From positions 1,054,001 to 1,118,000 of the forward strand of contig JAHLMK010000008.1 in the NCBI GenBank assembly GCA_019915135.1: a stretch of 64,000 nucleotides of DNA. The letters run 5' to 3'. Positions 55,301-64,000 of the stretch are shown one piece after another. The stretch comes from Strobilurus pachycystidiatus (lineage: Eukaryota; Basidiomycota; Agaricomycetes; Agaricales; Physalacriaceae). How positions within the stretch are numbered: the stretch's first letter is position 1; every line of letters starts with the position of its first letter. The notes beneath the pieces are model-generated. The model was given only the letters and a program-made list of their open reading frames with translations. It was not told the origin of the DNA and did no database searches. The position numbers and the translations under genes were made by a program.

Positions 55301-56413
55301 CCGAATTAGCATGGTTTGTAAGGCAGAGTACTCAAAAATGCGCACGGGATCACCATAGCCACGACCTCCTGGTGCTCCAGGCAGAATCGTGAGCTCGTAG
55401 ACACGTAGAGTGTTGCGCTCAGTCTACTATAACATGAGGACTCGAGATGAAAGGAGATATGGCGACACACAGACAAGATCACATAGAATGACACCGCCTG
55501 GAAAACAAGTGAGACTTGATTGGAGGAGACAAAAGTGAAGAATGCTCACCAGCATACGCCACGAGGAGGAGGTTCAAATTCCGTGGGTGTAAAACTGCGT
55601 CCACAGCCATTCCACTGCGACGCGTCAGACTCTTTTAACGAAGATACCAAGGCAAGATTTACGCTGTTGGGCTGGAAGCATCATACATGCCGCTCTGAGC
55701 CATTTTGGCTGCGTAGAGTTTCCACATGTTCGGCGCGGTGTATGATGACTTTCGCTTGCAGACCAAATCGTAAGTGCGCACTTCGCCTGATTGAAGACAT
55801 AGCAGTGCCTATTGGAAAATGAGAACCTATCACCAAGACATGGGGGAATGGTATCCGACATGCGAGTGTGACGGGGATAGTGTCAGGGAGCTGTAGGATG
55901 TGTTCAAAGAACGGACGCGAGAACACAGCGCGACACCGACTTGATGTTGTCAAACGAAGCAGATGCCGTGTACTTCGGCTGTCCATAGTTCGAGAGGTCC
56001 CAAAGATGAAGGCGGCTGTGTGCATCTAGGCTGAAATGAGCAATGAAGTAGGATTCCAAGCATGTGCACAGGCATACCGACGCATACAAGACTGAAACTG
56101 GACTGCGATATTTGCAAGAATTTCACCCCAACACGATCCGGGACATGGAGCACAAGTGATACGCCGGGCTTGCCAAAGAGGTGTATGCTGCCGCGGAGAG
56201 TCCCTGAATCACGCGCGATGAGACTCTAGCCTGCTCAGAAGTGGCCTGCGTACCTGCAGCCAATAGGCCAGATACAGGATCCACAGCGATGGCAGAGAGC
56301 TCCTGCGCAAACTCGAAGTGTCTAAGCTCGCCGACGTCCCAGTCCTCCTGCTCGTGGAGGTCGGCCGAGAGATCAGCGTAGGTAGAGTCGAAACGCTTGA
56401 TGAACTTGCTCAT
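52341..56413 (-). CDS. SRO7: tomosyn/Sro7 (Lgl-family) exocytosis regulator with R-SNARE
   Basis: 1098 residues in 16 exons: 56254..56413, 56078..56203, 55941..56025, 55860..55890, 55663..55808, 55550..55614, 55475..55497, 55346..55423, 54361..55293, 53855..54308, 53626..53805, 53198..53563, 53049..53151, 52730..52986, 52446..52681, 52341..52394. Begins MSKFIKRFDSTYADLSADL and the first WD blades (ELSAIAVDPVSGLLAAG, IHLFGKPGV). Two beta-propellers continue (PEVTSIAVHPAGHFFAVGYTE; ILLTHTHDLWVHFYDIS; MAIGYSNGSLYIVDLRG). The C-terminus is an R-SNARE motif (SRLTSALNDRGQALGNLEDQ, Arg at the zero layer) followed by LAAEQTAKQWFKFG, without a membrane anchor, the tomosyn layout. Such proteins bind t-SNAREs and Sec4 and control fusion of secretory vesicles at the plasma membrane. 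Confidence 0.93.
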
Positions 56414-56721
56414 TCTGTCGGAATCTGTCCCGCCTGGATATCGATTCGATATCGAGTCCTCTCTTGCCGTATCCGGGCTGGAAACGGAACAGTCGCGGGC
56501 AGATGATGGTATTGAGCCAAGCAAGTTCAATACAACCTTGCTGATGTCATGCGGTATGCCTGGAACGCGACCGTCGCGACTATCTTAAATCTTGGCTCAG
56601 GCAGATTATGAAGATAACAAGCTATTTCAAGAGTCATTTGGTGGAAACATACAACGGTCAAGCTACAGAATTATTCGGCGACGTCTACGTATCATACAAC
56701 TTCACTTCGTCTATCAAGTTC
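56414..56721. other. intergenic, tomosyn promoter
   Basis: 308 bp between two minus-strand genes; nothing else seen. Confidence 0.5.
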
Positions 56722-58544
56722 TCATGCAAAGCGCACTTTCTCTCCAGGGCGACCCTCGGAGAGAAGAACAACGGCCTGTAGACAGTTGTGAGCACCAACT
56801 CATGCCAGTTGAACAGAAAACTCACATATTTTCCACTGATCTTCCAGCCCGGTTCCTCATTGTCGAGTTTCTCTGCCGTATCGTCACCCTGATCTCCAAG
56901 GCCGACAACAACATCACTCTTGATCGTCCTCAAACTCGCAACTCTGGGTGCTCCAGCCGAGCTTGCCATGGGTCCAATCGCAATATCGAAAGGTGTGCTT
57001 GCGGGGGCGGCACAGTCGTACGTCAACTTGCGGTGGTTCAGGTCTCCCTTGAAGAAGACTAAATCCGAACGAGACAAGTGGAGGAAGAGATCGGGCGCCT
57101 CGGAGTGGAGATCCCAGAAGGTATAACCCGTGCACCAGAAAGGGTGCTGTTCGTAAACCCATTTGCCCTCATTTTCGTATTGCTGGTATCAGAATTAGTC
57201 TCATGAATGCTGGTGACGATAGCGTTGAAGCTGACCTTCCACCGACGAGCAAGCCTCCGGAGTGACTCCAACTCCATATCAGAAGCTTTGGGAAACAGTT
57301 GTCCATACATCATGGTGTTCAAAAGCCACTCCCAGTCTTTCTTGGTGACGTCGGAAACGAACCAGGGATAACGCTTGCCATGAAAGTGGACAGTGGTAGC
57401 AATTCCGCTTTGGATGAGGAAATCGGCTGTCTCATTGGTCAGAAACCGTGAATATATGCGTGGAATTCAAGCACTCACCATAGACACAGTCACAGTACAA
57501 CTCGAATCCGGCGTTATCGAGCACAAAGTCGATCCTGCGTTCCTTTTTACCACCGGTGCCAAGGTCCTTGACAGCATTCCAAAGTTCGCCCAGGTGATTA
57601 CCCAAGATGTTCTTCTCAGTGGCAGCCAGATGATCACCCCCGGTAGATTGAAGGGACTTGATTTGCTCTTCCGTCATGTTGATGAGGAGGGACAGGTCCG
57701 TGGAGTTACCCCATAGACAGACTTGAGTCAGCTCAAGAAACATGAGGCGCTCAGCTTCGAGTTTCTCGTCAGCGGAGAGATTGTCAGAGAGCGTGAAGGG
57801 TTCGGCGAAGCGCATAGAGAGTTCGAAGACAGCATCTGCGGACCGCGAGAAAGTATCGCACTTTACGAGAATATCTTGATCAGAGTGACAGCATTGGGGA
57901 TAAGATGGGGCACACCTTTTGCCTGTAAAAGACATCGTAATCGGCCCAGAATTTACTGACACTGAAGCATTCGCGCAGCCTGCGGTACTTGTATGCTTCG
58001 GCGAAGAGCCATGGGGCGTTCATAAAGTCCTTTCCTGCGTGGCGTTAGTATCGGGTGAAATGTGGTGAGCAAGGCCCTTACCCTGGAAATACTTTGCAAT
58101 CTCCTTGTTCCAGAGAGCCACATCGGCCTCGTTGTCATCGACGATGGGCCGGAGCTTTTTATTGCCGCTAAGGTCGTGCATGAGACCTTCCATCCGTTCA
58201 ATGCATTGCACGAGGTCGAGAATGCGCTCTTCGGAAGACTGTTCGTTCAAGGTGCGGGTGACGTCCTCGATGGCTTTGCCGAGGATGGTCGGGAGACGCG
58301 ACTGCATTGTGGCGTGAGCAAAGGAATATTCATGGTAACCTCGGTAGGCGGGCCACGGAGGGTTGTTCGGGTCAACCTGAGGATCATGAGCAGAGCTGGC
58401 AGGGCGAAACGGAGGGCAGCTTACGCGGGTGGGCGTTCTGGGCCACGGCGCCTTGATGTCTTTCTTGCTGGGCAGATGGCCCAGCGAAAGGGTGACGCGC
58501 GACGGCGCCGCAGAGGTGGATGGGTTTGCAGTTGCGGCGGACAT
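56722..58544 (-). CDS. DUF89 metal-dependent phosphatase (ARMT1/YMR027W type)
   Basis: Seven exons: 58425..58544, 58082..58376, 57916..58034, 57479..57860, 57236..57426, 56826..57182, 56722..56775; 505 residues. Fits the eukaryotic DUF89 family: PPWPAYRGYHEYSFAHATM, CIERMEGLMHDL, DFMNAPWLFAEAYKYRRLRE, DFVLDNAGFELYCDCVYADFL (metal-binding DNxG), VHFHGKRYPWFVSDV, DLVFFKGDLNHRKLTYD (the second metal/catalytic motif) and GKYAVVLLSEG. Members dephosphorylate damaged or unwanted sugar phosphates such as fructose-1-phosphate in the cytosol; the human member ARMT1 was also reported as a carboxyl methyltransferase. Both catalytic motifs are intact. Confidence 0.92.
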
Positions 58545-59220
58545 TGCTGAGATGGGGGTAAGATGTGACCGCCGTGACGCGAATAGAGAGGGACCCACGG
58601 GTATATATACTGACAAGCGCGGTGGCGATGGACGGTGATGATTGCTTGGCTACTGGCGGGCGCGCGACGGAGGCGAGGCAAAGGGCGATGGTGGTAGAGA
58701 TCAAAGCGACACCGCTCTTTTATCCCACGTTCGCGGGCTTCGCTTCTACTTTCGCGTCTGCAATGTCATGGTGACGTCAGCGCCCGTATCTCAGCTATCT
58801 GTTCTCAATCGCGGGTGATTGGATGAATAGATGGACGCCCGCTTCTCAACTGAGTCTTTCGTAGCTTCCGTGCAAATACCTGAGGCCAGAGGGAATAATT
58901 CATTGGAGCGGAAGTGCATCGATTACCGTAACATTGGCAATTGATCACGGATTCTGAGCCAGTTTGGCCGGACCGGTAGGTACAAGCGCGTTCTCAACTC
59001 CCGTCCACTGTAAGGTTGCTAGCAAAAAGGCTAAGTACTTGCAGGAACTACTCATCATCAGGCCATCGCGCATTGGCGAGTTGATGCTGTAGTTATCGAT
59101 GACGTAGGAGGGACCGGCGCGATCACGTGCCTCAACACAATGGTTTGTTTACACGGCTTTGGCGGCCGCTATTCACTCTGGTCCCTCACTTCGAACGGAT
59201 CAACTCCGACGACGACGACC
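58545..59220. other. divergent intergenic region (DUF89 / coiled-coil gene)
   Basis: 676 bp between opposite start codons. A palindromic CACGTG (59124-59129), the core site of bHLH factors, lies 92 bp before the coiled-coil ATG. No gene. Confidence 0.55.
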
Positions 59221-62200
59221 ATGTCGCACTGGAACATAGGCGTCGATGACGTCTCCGAGGAGACGCAGGCCTATCGAGACAAGCTCGCCAGCAAAGGTGT
59301 GCCGGGAGCGCCATGGCCAGACGCCGTCTAACATTTCAACACAGACACCCACATCGCCGCTCAACAAACACAACTACTGCGGCAAACCGCCGAACTCGAA
59401 GAGATCAAGGCCTCGCTGAACGAGACGCTGCACAAAGTGTGTCACCACTTGGCCACCTTCAATTACCCAACATACTCATCTGTCCCAGCTAACAACAGAA
59501 ACCGACCGCGCCTTGCGCCTCGAGGCAGAGCTTTCCAAATACAAGGAGGACCTCTCCAACGAGAAGACGGCCCTCCAAAACTCTACCGTTGCCCTCGACA
59601 CCGCCCATCGCCAGCTCAAGGAAAAGGACCTTGAAAACAGAGAACTTCTATCCCACCTCGACACTCTTTCACACCAATCAGGCGAACAGAAAGCACGCGC
59701 TGAGAAGCTGGAGAAAGAGAAATCCACCCTCTCAAATCGCGTGCGGGAGCTGGAAGGCACCCTGCAGGCCTCCAGCTCTCCTCTACCCTCGCCCTCCAAG
59801 ATGCCACGAGGCAGACATCAACGCGCCTCTTCTCTTTCGAACATGCGCATCGCCACCCTCGAACTCGACCTAGAAGACGTCCGCGGCCAACTTTCAGCCA
59901 AGGAACTGGAGCTTCGGACCGTCACTCAGAAGCTTGGACTGGATGTCATGAGGGCAGAGAATGAGAAGGGGGCACTCGAGCGAACTATGAAGAAGCGCGT
60001 GAGCGAATTGGAGGAGGCGCTGGAAGACAAGGAAGAGGAGCTCGAATACTTGAGGAACGAAGCTGGAGGTGATGGCGGCAGAGAGGCGGAACTGATGCAG
60101 CGGATAGACGAGGACGAGGCCAAGATACATGCGCTGGAGATGCTTCTTGGGGAAGCGGACGACATCAAGTCTGTTCGCGACGCTTTGAAGTGGGCGGAGC
60201 AGCAGATCGATACCGAGCGTCAGAAACTGTTTGAGTGCACGAGCCGCCAGGTCGAGCTGGTTCAAGAGAAGGAGGAGGCACTCGACGAACTAGAGGACAG
60301 CAGGGATCGCGTCAGGTCACTAGAGAGGACGGTAGAAGAACGCGACATGCTCATATCTGCACTGAAGAGGTGTGTTTGTCTTTATATTATTGTCCACAAC
60401 TGACGTTGACGATTATCCAGAAATGTCACAGGCCTGCGTGCTAGTCAGAGTTCATCTGACACTTCAAGATACGCTCCTCCTAATCAGGAGACTGTGGAAG
60501 ACATCGAACGCTTGCTCTCTGCCGTTAATCGACTACGGCACGAGAGAGACGAACTGCGCCGCCAGTTCAAGTTCCTGGAAATGGAGCACAAGTTCAACCT
60601 CGAGGAACTGGAGAAGCTACGATCGCAACCGCCTGCGGCTTCCACTACTTGTGCTGCCAACTGCCCCGAGGACTATGGATTCATCGACTTGACAGTCAAC
60701 GCTCTTGGTGTCGTCGTTGGTCACCTCGCTACTCAATCTGACCGCACCGTCGATATACTATCCGGGCGGGACAACACAATACTCGAGCTGAAAGCGTCCC
60801 TTCAGCAGGCCATGACGCATCGGGACGAACTCCAAACTCTCTTGCAGACCAAGGAAGCTGATTGGCTGAAGGAGATCGCAGAGATGAAAGAGGCCCACGA
60901 AGAAAGCAAGGACGCTCTCAGCCAACTTGACGCTCAACTCGGCGACATCACCTCAACTTTAGAGGATGTCGAGACAGAGCGCGACTCCCTTCGTCTCCAA
61001 GTAGAGAATCTCAGCACGGACTTAGTTGCCGCCCAGGACGAGCTACACGACGCTGAAAATCGATACTCCTCTCTACAATTCCACCAGCTCTCCAATATGT
61101 CCTCTTCCGAAGCTACGCGCGCTCTTTCAGAACAAATTGAGCAGTTGGACCAACGCGTCATACGCCGAAACGAACAAATCGGCCTCCATCAACACGACAT
61201 CAAACGATTGGAGACCAACTTGCGGCTTCAGGAGGAACGAATCACCGAGCTGACGGGAGAGCTTGAAACTATGCTGGCGGAAAAGAATGCTATGGTGGAG
61301 GATTGCGCGGATGCTCGCGAGGCCCGAGATCATGCGGTTTCGAGATGCGAGACGTTGGAGATGGAGACGGAGACCCTTCGGGACAACGCGGTCGCGCTAG
61401 AGACTTTGATTCAGGTCGTCTTTGATGTGACCGAAAAGTCTCGCGCGAAGATCCGACACTTCGCAGCTGAGGCTCTGCAAGCCAACGCTTACGCCCAGCA
61501 CCTCGATCAGGAGCATCACGATACTTTGCGCACCGTAGACGAACTCTCGTCCACCTTGCAGGAGACTGAAGCCAAATTGGCAGTTTCGGCTGCCAACGAG
61601 CAAAAGGCCGCTGCTTCCCTCGCTTCTTCCCAAACCGAAATCGGCCGTCTTCTGTCTTCCAGTCGCTCTTCCGACGACTCGCGTCAACACCTCGAACAAC
61701 GGATCTCGCAGTTGCAAGATGAATTGGCACAAACCTCAGCGAGTCGGGCCGAAATGGTCGATCAGCTTGAAGACCTTCAACGAGACGCAACAGCTTCCGA
61801 GTCAAATTGGGTGGCTCGGACGACGCAACTTGAAAAGGAGCTTGCGGCCAAGAAGGAACATCTTGCTTCCATGGAGTCTACGCATCGCGAGGCTCTTAAA
61901 GACGCGCATAACCAACTCTCGGAGAAGGAGAAACATCTGGCGAACAGCAGCGTCGAGCAGGAACAGCTCGTCCAGCTCAAGATGAAACATGCCGAGGAAT
62001 TGGGCGAGCTAAATTTGCGTCTCGTCGAAACGGTCAGTCTTCTGGAAGAGACCCGGACGCGATACGAGGCCTGCGAGGCCGAAGGTCAGGAGAGTCTGAG
62101 GGAGTTGACTCAGACGAGGGCTGAGATCGCAAAGCAGCTTACGACTATAGAGGAAGGCGTCACTCGCTGCAATCGGCTTTCAGAGGAACTGGAGGAGACG

Positions 62201-64000
62201 AGGCAAATCTGGCAGGATGAGAAGGCACAACTCTCGCAGAGCCTGGAACATTTAGAGACCGAACTGCGAGAGGTAGAGGCCGCTCGCGACAGTCTCGACG
62301 CACTCCATCAAACTCAGATTTCGCGCCATCGGGAGGCTGAGAGTGCTCAACTCCGTCAGCTTCGAGAGGATCTTGATGCGCTTAATGTTCAACTCGACCA
62401 ACAGAACGATAAGGTTGCTCAGGCAGTTGCAGAGGCTGATGCTTTGCGCGCATCGCTGGCGGAAGAAACCAACGGTAGATCTTCGGACAGCGAACTTCAT
62501 GCTCGGGAGCTCGAACAACTGGACGAACGCTATCGAGAACTAGAAGATCTCAATGCGGAACTCTCACGCGATTTGGATGGGGTCCATGTCGAGCTCAACA
62601 GAACACAGGAACAAGTTGACGCTCTGCAAGCTGAGTTGACCGGCTATCAGCAGGACAACACCGCACTCGAAGCTACTGTGCAACGGGAGATGTCGCGCAG
62701 TCGCCATCTTCAGAGCCAAGTTGATGAGTTGTGAGTCTTTGTTTCTCTTTTTGGTCAAAAATTGTTGACATTGATTTTGCGCCAGAAAGGATGAACTTAC
62801 AGCATTGACCGCGAAACATGAACAATGTCGTGCGTCGCTTGCGCGGGCGGAGAAAGCTGCGAGTACCGCTGAGGTCAACTCCAGCATGCAGAATTCACAC
62901 CACAAGCGGGAGATGTCGCAATTGCAACGCGAACTCTCGGCTCTAAGGTCCAAGCCAACTCTCGACCATGTGATTGCAGAACTGGAGGAACGAAATAACG
63001 AGATGGAGGAACTTTTGAGGGCCAAGTGCGCTGAAATCGAGGACAATGACGACAAGACTCTTGAGTACGCTCTTCTTACCTTTGTTCCGTTCTTGTTGAT
63101 GCTGACTGATTGCCAGAATGCTGAAAGAAAACAAGAAACTTGCCTCGAGGGTTGAATCTTTGACGCGTAAGGTGCAGAACTTGCAGACGAAATTAGTTGC
63201 AGCCAAGGCGTCACATTCGATGGTCAAAGCTGCTCCGAGTAGTGACGATGTCGCTGTCGCGGGCAGTCCTCCGTCTAGAGGCGTATCCCCTGTCCCATCG
63301 AATCCTTCACTATCATCGTTCCCTCGCTCGCGATCTAGCACGGTAACAAGTGCTGTCGAGCCAACGCTCCAATGTCCACCGTCTTCCAACAAACTGGCTT
63401 CATCCGCTTCCTCGACGTTTATGCCCCCCACCCTTCAATCGTCGTCATCTACCTCTCGTATATCACCTCCTGGAAAACCCCAGTCTGTCTCTCGCCCTCG
63501 CTCTGCGACCGTCACCGATACGGCAGCTGCATCCCACTCCAATCACACGCCACCTACCCCGAACTCACGCGCGCCTGCGAACCGTCTTGCTTCTGTTCCG
63601 TCATCTCTACCACGGCCAAAGACACCGGAACGCAGAGCTTTCACGCGCCCTGGCGTACCATCCTCCCAGGAACAGCTCGAAGCTCCTCAGTCGGCTGCTG
63701 GAAAGAAGAGGGCCGCTCCAGAAGACTTTGAGGACATTCCCGCTCAAGCTTTCACTGTTGACAGCCTCCCTGATATTCAGGCCGAGAGCACCCCACGACA
63801 ACAGAGGGTCATGCACAACATACATTCAGGTTTCACTCCAATGCGCCACAAGACCAGCAAACCCCTCATAACCCTTTCACCCAAACGTCCAACCACCTTC
63901 ATGAACGATCTCACGAATAATCCAGAGCCTTCAGAACCTGCAGAGGACAAGCCTTCGAAGCGGAGTTGGCTTACGAAGATCAGAGGACAATCATCCACGC
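59221..64000 (+). CDS. large coiled-coil protein, 3' end outside window
   Basis: Six exons so far: 59221..59296, 59345..59436, 59489..60369, 60421..62730, 62786..63064, 63117..>64000; more than 1500 residues. After a short start (MSHWNIGVDDVSEETQAYRD) nearly the whole protein is heptad-repeat coiled coil (for example LEKEKSTLSNRVRELEGTL, RISQLQDELAQTSASRAEMV), with one Ser/Pro break near residue 145. From about 1290 it becomes a Ser/Pro-rich basic tail with phosphorylation-like sites (FTPMRHKTSK, LSPKRPTTF) still open at the window edge. Layout suits a cytoskeletal, spindle-pole or Golgi tether protein, but no diagnostic domain is visible, so no function is assigned. Confidence 0.85.

Noticed and set aside
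58384..58740. Short divergent frames upstream of the DUF89 start
   Set aside because: Shadow frames of the GC-rich 5' region without domains.
1..64000. A multi-gene biosynthetic, defence or phage-like system
   Set aside because: Neighbouring genes are unrelated conserved functions with normal introns; no clustering of pathway genes, toxin-antitoxin pairs, CRISPR repeats or viral genes was found.

Overview
The window is nuclear DNA of a filamentous basidiomycete, most likely an Agaricomycete. The evidence is about 20 compact intron-rich genes on both strands, almost all introns 45-62 nt, frequent phase-shifting short exons, and gene content typical of mushrooms: a GH131 glucan hydrolase, a Zn(II)2Cys6 factor, an NBR1-type receptor with tandem ZZ fingers, and a fused MoaA-MoaC protein. 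Gene models were built by hand from reading frame, GT/GC-AG splice sites and family conservation. They are inferences without transcripts, but nearly all close exactly in frame.

1-16 kb: end of a RhoGEF (DH) gene; about 2 kb without genes; a decayed serine carboxypeptidase; an F-BAR/SH3 cytokinesis protein; an intron-containing tRNA-Lys(UUU); a YML079W-like cupin; a 1289-residue NBR1-like autophagy receptor; a 5'-truncated non-LTR retrotransposon (RNase H end, poly-A, 15-bp target duplication).

16-35 kb: a 359-bp MITE with 32-bp inverted repeats and 8-bp duplication, 20 bp before the start codon of an aminodeoxychorismate lyase-like gene; UTP13 (ribosome biogenesis); a forkhead factor; a 24-exon Zn(II)2Cys6 factor; a NIPSNAP protein; a type II membrane glycosyltransferase-like protein; a MoaA-MoaC fusion (molybdenum cofactor) whose retained intron would give MoaA ending in Gly-Gly-stop; a GH131 enzyme.

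35-52 kb: glutathione synthetase; an NTF2-like protein; the Golgi SNARE GOS1; a small zinc-finger protein; a TatD-family hydrolase; TRM5 (tRNA m1G37); the mitochondrial aspartate/glutamate carrier with three 5-6 nt microexons; a Thr/Ser-rich secreted protein; two tandem TRP14-like thioredoxins with different active sites; TRP4 (tryptophan).

52-64 kb: a tomosyn/Sro7 exocytosis protein with a C-terminal R-SNARE; a DUF89/ARMT1 phosphatase; and a >1500-residue coiled-coil protein running off the right edge.

The genes are mostly unrelated housekeeping functions in no operon-like order; several pairs share very short divergent promoters (112-224 bp). No CRISPR, rRNA, prophage or secondary-metabolite cluster is present. 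The most notable points are the MOCS1-like intron-retention switch, the microexons in the carrier signature, the two transposon insertions with intact duplications, and the four GC-AG introns.
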